Shown here: positions 37,829-48,600 of the stretch, one piece after another
Layout of the letters: every line of letters begins with the position of its first letter
Numbering within the stretch: the first letter of the stretch is position 1
Source: Paragorgia papillata
Lineage: Eukaryota; Cnidaria; Anthozoa; Scleralcyonacea; Coralliidae
Length of the DNA stretch: 64,000 nt
Assembly: GCA_035771165.1 (NCBI GenBank)
Contig: JAWNZC010000321.1
Location: 719,501 to 783,500 of the forward strand
Direction: 5' to 3'
Made by a program: the position numbers and the translations under genes
Notes under the pieces: generated by a model
The model's database searches: none
What the model was told of the DNA's origin: nothing
Seen by the model: the letters and a program-made list of their open reading frames with translations, nothing else

Positions 37829-40800
37829 TGCGTTTCTATATTATAGCATTCAAAGACATTCTTCTATACACGTATTACTAGTTATTGTTATTGTTATTAA
37901 CTATATATAGTATTCAAATTTCTTCAGCCGCATTTCGTCCTATTTTGTGCGTAATTATACCTAATTAAATAGAAGTTCTTTTTAACTTTTAACGCAGTTC
38001 GCTGCAAGTATACTTAATTGTATTATTTAAAAGTAATAACTCACATATAACTCAAGCAAGTGCAAATCTTTTTTAGATGTAAGTACTCGCAGCTTGCTGA
38101 GAACCAGTTTCTGCGTTGACTGCATGGATAAGAGGCTTTACAAGGCAGCGCTAAAAACTCTAATGTCCTATAATTACGGTTATTACAGCTCGTTTAATCT
38201 TCGAGAGACTTCAACACAAAGAACCTACGAAAATAAACTAACCCAAATAAGTATGTGTATAAAATACATTATATAAATGTTTTTTTGAAAACACAAAATT
38301 CCCACTAATAATTAAAGTTTCACCCCAGAATACCGACAAGACCTTCCCGACAATAATGCAGTAATAATAATCTAGCAAAAAGTCGTTTCAGTTTTCGCCA
38401 TTGACGTCAGTTACTCAAGCTTTTGAAAATGAACAAAAGCCAGTAAGACAAAGGAAATTGAGCAGAATTCAAAAAGTCAATTATATTGGATAGAATTTAC
38501 ATCTTGTAGTGCTGCGGTTAATTACGTATTCTGTACTTATTTTGTCAATATTAGGTTTATATGGCCAGGCATATCGAAAGTTTATAAAGTGAGTTCTATA
38601 TTGAAAGCACATGTTATTTATCACTCATGTAGTTATACAATATGTCAATAGTCTCATGTTAGCGAGAGTAAATAATAAACGTACCCTTTACGTGTATATT
38701 AGCCGGTGCTTACTTGCGTTTGAAGGAAAGAGTTAATGACGGGGTAATTAATTTGAGTTTAATGAAGCCTACTGGCAGATAATTATCTCATGCACAACTA
38801 TCTATTACTGCGTAAAACCAATCAAAAACCAAATATTTGAGTTCAGTATTTTGTCAGAACTTAAACTTTTTATTAAACTCGAAATGAATGTGCACTCATC
38901 ACCGTCGAATTACAGAAATACGGCTTCAGCCAATCACTGTTTACGTTTTCGACATGCTGGTTTATTTGATTGGTTTATAGAACACGCATGCTCATAGCAT
39001 GCTCAAGAGTTCACAGTTGTATAGTTATCGGTTTATCATTATGTTCCATGAGTTTATGTTGTTTATTGTGAACCGGCTGTGAACTCTGAATTCCCATTTA
39101 TATAGTATCTTACTATGGCTAACGCCAGACTATTTTACTTGTCACTCACACGAGAGACCGCTATAGGGTTGAAAGGGTTAATATTTTTGGCGCGTGTGTC
39201 ATGTGCAGACAGCCGCCAATTGCTATGGTTCGCCGATTTCTATATAAATCAAAGAGATCAGTCTCCAGATTAGTCCAGAAAATATAACGATACGTAAATA
39301 TCGACATAATAATTGGCCTATATGCCTGGCTTTAAAATGATCTCGAAATCTTTGCTAGAGAAGAGTATCGACAAATTCGTTTGTAGAGTATAAAAGCAAA
39401 TTCATTAAAATTAATTCGCTTGATGTCAACACGGCATTTTTTCGCGTCTGTAATAACTTCGTCTATTCTGTCTTCATGGACAAACTTTGTCAGCAAGATT
39501 ACTGATAAAAGTCTAAACGTCATTCGTCACCGAAAATAGTCAAAGCACTATCTAATTCTCCGATAGAAAACACAATTCGCAATACACAAAACACTATTGC
39601 CTGTATTTAAGGTAATATTTCCACACAGCGTTCATATGTCGAGTCCCTTCGGGTGTTAAATATCAACACAGCACGATCATGTTTAATCAGCGATTGTATC
39701 AAGATACCTGCCAGCGAAATTACTGAACAATAACTATGTCTGTGAACACACTGAACATGTCCAAGAAAGAACACTTCACTTCAAACAACTTGATCAGACA
39801 TCAGGAAAGCGAAGATTTATAGAAAGAACGTATGAAATTTTAGCACGCATCAGTTTCGCAAAGCCTGACGGGATGACGTAATGATTGCCATTTCGAAACA
39901 TAGACAAAAAAATAATAACGGAGCCGAAACCTAGACTCGTTCTACCATAGGTAGCCCGAGTAATTACTCATCATGACAAGGCCTATATTTTAAGTACATA
40001 GCGTTTTGCGCAGTTGAGCGGAATCAGCGGCTGTGCACATGCAGGCTACAAATCGAAAATGTAACTGAGGTTGTGTACTGCTGAAAGAATTAATATAGAT
40101 GAGGCCTTTGCAGGAAGCGAAGGCCATTATACCTTAATTATGATTTCGGCAGATCGATTAATCTAACTAACATTTTCCATTTATATTTTAAATAGCCGTC
40201 AAGATCTTTGTTCTTTCAACTCTTAATGAGTTGTGAATCGCCGTTTGCATCAATTCAATATACACTACTGAATGAAAATTAGGCACTGATGACGTACAAG
40301 AAATCAAAAAGAGAGCTGAAAGTTTGCGCTGTCAACGTTATTAAAAAAACATGTCAGTAGTGAAATACTAATATATGGAGCAGTCTTTATATATGTATAA
40401 TATCGTGCTTGTATAGGGATTTAGTTTGCTACAGAAGGAACGTTTTCACCAAAAATCCCCAATACATATACTGATACAATAAAGATGTGACTGGAAATTG
40501 TCGTTTAAAATGGGGTTCTTGTCCTGACTGCTTTAGATGTACTTAAACTTTGGCTAAGGAAGATTTTATGTTCAAGCAGGTTTTATATACTGTATAACAC
40601 ATTACTGAAGAATAAAGAGTGCTCAATACTTAAAAAGTAAAGCGAAATTATTATCATTAGTCTCTTTCTGTTTTTCTCTCTCATATTACATATATATGCA
40701 GTTTTGAAAAAAGGCGCAGTACTGCGGATAAACGGTCAGTATAGAAGAACGATCTAGTAAGTATCTATAGAAAAGATTGGGTGATGAACGGGTGTATACT

Positions 40801-41344
40801 GCACTTTATCCAACACTCATGCAACAATACATTTCAAGGCCATGTATAATTTATACATGCATCTTGAATGTTTACGTCGTCTAGTTAAATTAAATATAAT
40901 ATATACATAAACAACACTATCTTTTTTTATGAAATAATAAAACGAAAATAATTTTTTATAGTTACCAAAATCTTTTATAAGAAAATTCTTTGGAGGTTTC
41001 AACATTCTGCCAACCCAAGCTTGTTCAACTGTGTCCATATCTTCTGAAGAGCCATGAATTAAAAGTGTAAATGGAGATATCCAGCCAACTAGGTCAATGT
41101 CATCAACTGCATCCCTTAGTAGGACATTAATGCCGTGTTGGTTGCATTTCTTGAAATCTTCGAATATTCTTCCAATCTTTTTACAATTTAGTCGATAAAC
41201 TGGCGTTGAGGAAGCATCTGATAACGGATTTAACACCAACACAAGTGTACGAGATAACATTGACCGAGATTTCACAGGTGAACCTTGGTTTCCTGCTGGC
41301 GTACTATTTGCTTCTTTGGCGGATGTTCTTGGCGTACGTAACAT
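36042..41344 (-). CDS. STOX: Storkhead-box winged-helix protein (STOX/knockout)
   Basis: Storkhead-box factors are DNA-binding winged-helix proteins (human STOX1/2, fly knockout, worm HAM-1). Exon 1 (41344-40966) encodes the N-terminal storkhead region, ending SSEDMDTVEQAWVGRMLKPP then KNFLIKDFG. It joins in frame (phase 1) to exon 2 from 37709, encoding GEISAVNMKQISQSQF and the winged helix through VKRSLDLLVEEKKIDIIDG and SYYV. A long basic, Lys/Ser-rich tail follows. This frame stops at 36838, but an overlapping frame stays open from about 36852 to 36042 (tail with DERQRTPLPPSIDEGLY). A small intron (36908-36827, GT...AG, 82 nt) would join them into 654 residues. That step is inferred. Otherwise there is a frameshift, or the protein ends at 36838. 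Confidence 0.82.
37710..40965 (-). other. STOX intron 1
   Basis: A GT-AG intron (donor GTAAC at 40965, acceptor TTTTTTACAG ending 37710). It holds a (TA)n tract at 37744-37825 close to the acceptor. Short ORFs at 38094-38276 and 39332-39523 have no domains. No recognised exon lies within it. Confidence 0.7.
37744..37825. repeat. (TA)n microsatellite
   Basis: About 41 uninterrupted TA dinucleotides, starting about 35 bases upstream (on the gene strand) of STOX exon 2. It may extrude as a cruciform and is likely length-variable. Confidence 0.97.
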
Positions 41345-42678
41345 TTGGATTAATCAAATTCCACTTTGTCTTTGCCCTTATAAAAAGGAACCGTATAGCA
41401 CTATAGCTCGTCAATGTGTATTCGATGAAGAAATAACGTCCGCACAGTCAACTGCACAATGTTTACTGATAAATATTACTCATTAGTAACCGAACAGAGA
41501 AGTTCTTCATTTAAATACGTAATTAATGCAAGAAGAGATTTAGATGATAAAAGATACGGTCAGAGGAGGGATTAGTAAGATAATAGCCGAGTAAGTGGCT
41601 CATTAACATAGGATGGTTTGCATTAATCCTTCATACTGTATTCCTATAGTGACCGAGTTTAATTAAACATTTCAAAAATTTCAACACTACAGCTTTAATA
41701 ATTATCGAAATGTCATTTTCAAAATCCTGACAGAAAAACTGTTGTGTAGTCTTGGGGGGGAAGGGGGTGGGGGAGTAAGATTTCCTTCCGTTTCAAGTAC
41801 ACAGCACGCAGCCTAGCTCTTGGTGTTCAGTTTACTTGAACTTTTTCAATTAAGCAGCTTCCTTCCTCGCCTTTCTAGTTCATCTAAATAGAAAGAAGGT
41901 CAGACAAGAGGGGCTACCCGGCTGACTCGACTAATTACGTCATATTACGATCGGTACTGTGCATGGTTTTACAACTCAGATAAACTAAATTTGCAAAGAA
42001 GAATTGCCTTAGTTTAGATGTAAACGAATTCTAACGATGATTAAAATCTCCTTTTCCTGTCGAGGAAACAATTTCGTAACACTAACTAAGTAACTAGGCA
42101 GCCGAGACAGCCTGGGCTCATGTAAATAGCTCCTAATATCAAACTAATCCTCGTAGGCCAGCCAGAAACTTCAATAGCGAAGCGCGGTGATCAACAAACA
42201 ATGATCATACTGAAGGACTTCACTATTTACTATATCCAATGACTGATAGGCCAGTAAATGATTAAACAGCTAAAGAAAGATGTCAGTGATTAATTAAAAA
42301 CGTTTATAATAATAAAATATGTTGCTTCGATCTTACGCGCGCTCTGATTGGTCAGTTACTGTGTTGATGTCACGATACTTTTTTAGTCTTACAGTACTTC
42401 ATAAAAGAAATGAGTTTGAGTAAGAACCAGGTTCACACTGAAATATCTCAAAAGTAAAATCACTCTCGAGTCGTGTTTTCATCACGTACGCTAGTCTATG
42501 GCGGGCGGCCATTTTCTATTTCTTATAGAATTAATTTGACTGAAGTCAAATGTGTCTGGAGCAGCAGCTGTCAGCGGCATTTCCATTTCTCACTCGTGAG
42601 TCAGGTTGCAGGCATCATGGGTATCTAAGATTAAGTTGAAAAGAAATACTTCATGACCCATGCAGTGCATGAGCTTGA
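41345..42678. other. Intergenic upstream of STOX
   Basis: Presumed promoter region of the minus-strand STOX gene. No TATA box or initiator could be assigned with confidence. A G run with purines lies at 41754-41774. ATGGCGGGCGGCCATTTTCT at 42499-42518 resembles the ATGGCGGC words found in several hairpin repeats here. No gene is seen. Confidence 0.4.
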
Positions 42679-43015
42679 GTGGAAATACTTGACCCATTTT
42701 TAATTTTTAGCTTCTATGTCGTTATTAGTGTTTTCAGTTTGAAGTTGGTAAAGTATTTTTGTTTGTTTTTGCTGCATGTACAAGGTGTCGTAAATAAAAC
42801 TCAGAGAAAAACTTTGAGCTTCAGACGGGACCCGCGAACCCACATTGAGCCACCGGAATGATCATGCAGATGGTAGACCGAGGTTGTTTTCGATATTTAT
42901 ACCTCGGAAACTAGTCAAACCGTACGTGTGTGACAAGTACTTGTTCAGCTACAAGTCGCATTGTGTCAGTAGATGTTTTTCTATATTGATTAGTGTTTTC
43001 AACTTGAAGTTGGGG
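42679..43015 (-). repeat. SINE family B copies, truncated
   Basis: TTAGTGTTTTCAGTTTGAAG and GTATTTTTGTTTGTTTTTGC are complements of the family B body. They are followed by a partial tRNA-like head (CAGACGGGACCCGCGAACCC, ATTGAGCCACCGGAATGATC). The body recurs at 42988-43015 (TTAGTGTTTTCAACTTGAAG). The head has lost part of the anticodon-arm region. Confidence 0.6.
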
Positions 43016-43017
43016 GA

Positions 43018-43165
43018 GGAAAACTGGAGAACCCGGCGAAAACCCCTCGGAGCACAGGAGAGATCAACTAAACTCTACTCACATGAGTCCCAAGCTCGAG
43101 AACGGGGTTGTTCCCAGACGGTCACCCATCCAAGTACTAACCCCGTCTAACCGGGCTTAACTATT
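43018..43165 (-). repeat. 5S rRNA-derived repeat (SINE3-like)
   Basis: On the minus strand GGTTAGTACTTGGATGGGTG and GACCGTCTGGGAAC (43109-43146) match the 3' half of eukaryotic 5S rRNA, including the internal control region; GTTAAGCCCGG precedes it. The 5' half is missing. The segment continues into a repeat with AGAACCCGGCGAAAACCCCT (43028-43047). This looks like a 5S-derived SINE rather than a rRNA gene. Confidence 0.6.
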
Positions 43166-43966
43166 GGTGAGAGGCAGCGCCCTAACAGCACACGCCATCC
43201 GTGCTCCCCTGAATACGCGATTGATACAAACATGAATACGCCGATTCTCAGTTTTCCAGTAGTAGTGTATGCTAGAAAAACAAAAAACATCTGAACGAGT
43301 CAGCGACGAGGTCTTAAAATACCCCCTCCCCTCTACACATACTCGAACCAAAAGAAAAGGAAGATAAATGAATAACACAAGATCAAGCCAAGAGTTACCA
43401 AATACTGTCAGTTGTTATTGTGATTGTGATTGTTTCTTTAAGAAAATGTCTAATTATTTCCATTGTTGCACCAATTAGGGTATATATTAGTGTATATTTT
43501 ATCCCAAATATAGATTATATTTAGTCTCACTCCGATTGTCTAACTTGTGAGTTGTGAGCCAATAGGAGTGACGGCGGTGGATTTAACCATAATGCTTTGT
43601 GACCTCAAATCAGCTCAAATAACAACTAAACATTGTTTGTCATGCTAAAATGGATTAAACAAGCAAGAACCTCATTCCTACCAAAGTTGATCGTTTTAAA
43701 ACCCTATCTTCCGATTATTCTACAGGAAACAATATTTAATATGCGCAAAGGATTGTGGTTAAATGTACAAGACGCCATCTTTTTCTGTATGGTCAATGAC
43801 CTTTCCGCATGAATTGCGTGGATAACGCGTTGTGAGATTTGATTGGCTCTCGCAAAACTTCAGACATCCAAAACGTCGGACAAACATTGGACATTAGCCA
43901 ATCAGATTTGTCAAAAAGAAAGATCATGTGATATAGTCATAGTTGTTGATAGAACCCAGCAAACTT
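43166..43966. other. Intergenic with a MITE
   Basis: 43552-43802 resembles the element at 7180-7422 (GGATTGTGGTTAAATGTAC, GACGCCATCTTTTTCTGTA at its right end). No gene is supported. Confidence 0.4.
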
Positions 43967-44212
43967 CAAATAGTGAAATAAAAGTAGCGTGCTGCGTAGG
44001 CAGTGTAGAAACAACAATCGAAATATAGTAAGGTTAGATAGGAATCTAACGTGTCAAGCGAAGGCCCTTCGTCAGAGAGAAACGTGGGCCTTCGCTCGAA
44101 ACGTTAGACTCCTACGTTCTCTGTTTCGGCAGTATATCTTACCTTACTATATTTCGATTGTTGTTTCTACACTGCCTGCGCAGCACGCTATTTTTATATT
44201 TTCACTATTTGG
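43967..44212. repeat. Intact 246-bp foldback element
   Basis: The left arm CAAATAGTGAAATAAAAGTA ... GTAGAAACAACAATCGAAAT pairs with the right arm ATTTCGATTGTTGTTTCTAC ... TTTTCACTATTTG. Inner inverted copies of CGAAGGCCC and ACGTTAGA give almost complete self-complementarity. The inner words GACGAAGGGC and TCGAAACG resemble Penelope-type terminal repeats. Partial copies lie at 6593, 8472 and 26925. Confidence 0.75.
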
Positions 44213-45024
44213 ATTATTTCACTGCTGCGACGGACCATGGCTAACCTCAAGAAATCTCCGTCTATGAAATGGTAAGTAATTTGCTTCCCTTCTTGCCGTC
44301 GATTAGTAAACCAGCTCTCCGTTTATTTGATCTTATTTGATCTAAGACTCGTTTCTGTAGTCATATTACTTTTATTAGTCGTTGTTGATACCGCAGGGTC
44401 ATTCCCTACTGCTTTACATCTTCCTTCAACCTCTTACATTTTAATTTACCGACCATTCACCGCCATTTCTCTGACTCCATCTCGGCGGCTTGTTTGAATC
44501 ACTCTCGTCGTTTGATGCGTATGACGATTCAATCGATGTCCATCTACACACAGCAAACTGATGACAAAACTTCAAATATATTGAACAAAGTACCCACTTG
44601 GAGGTTAAACAGGGTTTGACCATTTTTTAAAGCTCATTTGATATGGACAAACGACTGAACACAAACGTTTTCTATTGGAAGCACGGCTCGAAATATGTCA
44701 TTATTTGTAATAAGTACTGGAATACCTCGAACCAGAAGCCAAAACAAACACGTAGTGCCCAATCTCTTTTACACTGCTATCTTAGTTCGCAAAGGTAAAA
44801 CAATAGTAAAACAATAGAATTTTCAACCGTGACCGTACACAAAAACCTAGAACAATGGATTTTATTTTAAGTTTCCTTTGGAGGGACTGGGTTCAGTCTA
44901 CACAGACATTAATTCACCAGTTTTACTCTAGAAACCACGTGTAGTGTCACGTGGTCAAATATGTAAACAAAGCCGAAAGTTCGTACTATCGTAAATCGTA
45001 CGAACAGGCCAAAGCAAATCCAAT
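44213..45024. other. Intergenic, possible tiny exon
   Basis: At 44238 an ATG in strong context (GGACCATGG) opens MANLKKSPSMK and runs into a perfect donor (GTAAGT at 44273). It might be the first exon of a gene or of a lost element, but no second exon was found. The rest is unremarkable. Confidence 0.3.
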
Positions 45025-45205
45025 ATGGTTGTCACGAAAAGATATTCTTGGGGAACGTGCAGAAATTATACGCGGTATCCTCATCTAATAGAGACAAATG
45101 AAAACAATGATCCTGTGACATTTTATCATTTCTCTGGCCCTAAGAGAGCGGCGGAGAGACGAAAGAAGTGGATAATAGCGTGCCGTCGTGGGGACAAATT
45201 TGTAT
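45025..45205 (+). CDS. THAP-like zinc-finger exon, partial or relic
   Basis: The open frame starts MVVTKRYSWGTCRNYTRYPH, continues to FYHFSGPKRAAERRKKWIIA and CRRGDKFV, then loses similarity. The order (MVxxKR..WGxCxxxxRYP, aromatic-Pro loop, KKWIxxCxR) matches an expanded THAP-related domain found in many cnidarian and other invertebrate proteins. The first cysteine of the usual CCWG is serine here, and the downstream C-x-K-H-F part is missing. A possible donor (AAATTT then GTATGG) occurs at about 45201. It could be exon 1 of a gene or a transposon-derived relic. Confidence 0.45.
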
Positions 45206-45691
45206 GGGATTTTATATTCACAACTATTTGCCTATTTATTCAGCAAGCTTGTAAATTATTCGTATTTTTCTGCAACAATAGCCAGCGCTTTCAGTCATTA
45301 TTCAGCCCGTTTGTAACATTAGCCAGGCATACGCGTAGTATTCAACCGTGTTTGTAACATTATTCAGACATTATTAAAGACGGAACGAGCGCATAAGCAG
45401 CGTCTTAGGGTAATAATTCCATGTCCTAAATAACCCAGGTACTTCATGAAAGCCTGACCCACCAATAAATTCGTGAATATAGGACATGGATTTATAACCC
45501 GTCTTAGCCCCTCCCCATATGAGCCTGCAATAATAAGTTGTCAGCCAAACAATTCATGATATCATTGTTCATTATTCGACATTTCGACGAATTTGTTGTT
45601 TGGTATGGAATATTCCACAGTATGTCCGTATTACAGTATTTCCCTGATTATTTCTTGGTATAACCACTAGCGTTTCCTGATATGCTGCGCA
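45206..45691. other. Region upstream of RAB33
   Basis: GTAATAATTCCATGTCCTAA (45410-45429) and TATAGGACATGGATTTATA (45477-45495) form an inverted pair, a small foldback. No clear core promoter was recognised. Confidence 0.35.
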
Positions 45692-48600
45692 ATGATGGAT
45701 AACTCAATAGAAATTCAAACATTTAAAGTTGTGATAATAGGTGATAGTTTTACTGGCAAAACAAGTCTTACTTACAGACTGTGTTCAGGAAAGTTTTACG
45801 AAAAACTTGAAACAACAATAGGAGTGGATTTCTTTGAGAAAATTGTCAAAATCAACGACGAACGTGTTAAGGTAAGAAAATATTGATCTGTTATGAAACT
45901 ATAAGTAAGTAAAAAAAAATAGAATCATCCGAAGCTCAATAGATGACTTTTAGTTTAATAAATATTCCCAAGGGAAATATTATTCCTATTATTAAAGTTA
46001 AACTATTCTTAATTGCCACCTACTGCTAGTAGCAAATTAATATTTTAATGCTCAATTTAATCTCTATGTCAGCTTAATTTTACTGCATATTAGTGCACTC
46101 TTTTTGTTGTGTATGAGTAATGTCTGTAACAAAATCTTGTATTATATTATATTATAATATTATGTTCATGCTCTTAGTATATAATATTAATAGTTTATAA
46201 TTATAATGTTATATGATATAAAGGGGATATTACACGGTGGTGAGAAGATATGGATTTTATGTTCAATTTTATGTTTGGCAAAAGGTGAAAATTTTGACTT
46301 GTCGATATGTCACTCACGAGCATTACATATGAGAAATACGCCACTTGGTTCCCGGATGTAGTGAAATAATTATGGATTGTATGAATGTTTTAGTTGCTCA
46401 AGAAAATACTCTTCTCCATATAATAAAAGACAATATTTTATGATCAACATTTAAACATTTTTTTTAATGCCTTTACACCCATTTTCAAAATTACTCGACC
46501 AGGCCAGAAATATTGCAGTTGACATGTGAGTTTTATGGCAATTCAAAATACTTCATTACTATAATTATAACTTACTTTGTCATCATATTCAACATTCCCA
46601 TGCATTGCATTGTTACATGTATATGGTTAAATAATTTGCCATTTGGTCAGCATTAACGTCCTCATTTCATTGTATTAATCTGACTCAGTTCATATTGATG
46701 TCCACCATTTTGGGACAACAAATTGTAGTGACCTGTAATTCTGTATATATATATAGCCAATACTTTAATTTAGATTACGTATTGAGATTATCTGATATAT
46801 GACACTTCGATGTACATAAACAATTTGATATGTAGTTCCTCTCAGCATGTTCAGTATCAATTTAGTTTAGGATGTTGTTCTATCTATATGTATTAAAATA
46901 GTAAAATATGTTGTTCCTTTTAGTGTAGGATTCTCTTGTAAGTAATCTTCCTGTCTTATAGTTAACCAATAGAATGTTTGTAAGTAGAAGTTCCCTTTAC
47001 GTCAATCGTAAACATAGTCTTCCTGTAACGATAGTATAAAATAAGATGTCTTGTAAACTATAGAAGGGTTTTGGAAGAAATAAAATGTATACTGTTTGAG
47101 TCCTGCGTGTGAGTAGTTGTTGTACACTACAAAATTGTTATGAAACTCACATGTAAAATGGCATTATTATACAGTATATTAAATGATTGTTCATTTTATA
47201 TGGATGAGTTGATCACTAAAATAAATCTGCTTCAGCTGATTTGATTAATCTGCAGTTGAATATAACATTTTGATCTGCTGATTAATCACATAGTACTTAA
47301 TAACCATCAATTATACAAAAATTATTCCTATCCATGATTGGTCAAACTTTTTTGAACAGTTAGTATATATGTAACAATTAACAAACTAAGTTTTTTTTTA
47401 TGCTCAAAACTTTAAGAAGAAATAGTGCACAAATGATTTTAATTGTCCATTTACAGTACAGTATTGGTTTTAATGTCTATTCTCCTGTGGTTGCATGAGT
47501 GCCAGGTCTCATGATAATACCGTAACAAAAAAGAAGAATTGGACAATTGATGTGGATGGTTCATGTTATTGACCTTTTATGCACACAGCACTGCACCTGC
47601 TAGTTCTGGAAGCCACAAGCTGCCACTGGGATTTAATAACAGATCAACACTTAATTAAAAGCTGGGAAATGGCTTGAAGTGAACTAAGACTAAGCAGGGG
47701 TAGTGCCAGGGGGGGGGGGGGGGCTACAGCACCTCTGTTGGGGAACCCTAGCCCCCTCATTGGGGAAAATTTACAGATTTGTCGGGGAATGATCTGGAAG
47801 AAAAATTGTATTTTTAACAATTGGTGAAGAACTTTTTAACTGATTAAGCCAGACAAGTTAGTAATTTTAAAATGCTTTAATAGTGAAATGAAACTCCTTT
47901 AGAGGATATGGTACATGTATATATTGTGCAGAAGCCAACAGTAGTACAACACACATAATTCCATTTCCTGCCTGCAATATATACAATGGCAAACTGGTTA
48001 ATGACCACACCAGGTGTTCAACAGATTTTTCTTTATTGATACCTTGAAAATAAGTGCTGTAGTTTGTTGGTTATTGCGATAATTTCATGCTGAAAAAATG
48101 GGAAAAGCTATAATTCTAGATGTTCAAATTTTGAAACTTTTCCAGGGGAGAATGCCCCTGGACTCCCCTACTAACCCCCCCTGTTGGGGACCTTAGCCCT
48201 TGCATCGAGGAACTCTTGGCACCACCCCTGAGACTAAGAAGATTTTGCTTAATTAATATAAAGGCAAGACTCTCAATAAAATTGTCTGGAATATTATATA
48301 GCCAGATAAAAATGTTAAAGTAGTGGTTATACAGCTATGAAAATCACGACTCATGGCCATTTGTAAATGAGATGAACATATATTTAATTTACATGTAGAA
48401 GAACCCAATAGATTAACATGGTAATTGTTGTCTGACTGATGACATAGTGATATACAGTACTCTAGTTATTAACTTCTCAATTTACCTTCTTCCCATTAAC
48501 ACTGGCCTTTCATACATGCTTCAAATATCTAGCCTATTACTAAATTACAATTGGAAGCACAGGGAGCTCTAACAGTATTTTTTTAAACAGTATAGAATGT

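Noticed and set aside
37661..37846. Plus-strand ORF over the (TA)n tract
   Set aside because: Its length comes from the Ile-Tyr translation of TA repeats, antisense to STOX.
40817..40965. Continuation of STOX exon 1 beyond 40966
   Set aside because: Similarity ends at KDFG. A GTAAC donor and in-phase joining to 37709 recover the conserved QSQF winged-helix start.
43109..43165. 5S rRNA gene
   Set aside because: Only the 3' half is present and it is fused to repeat sequence.
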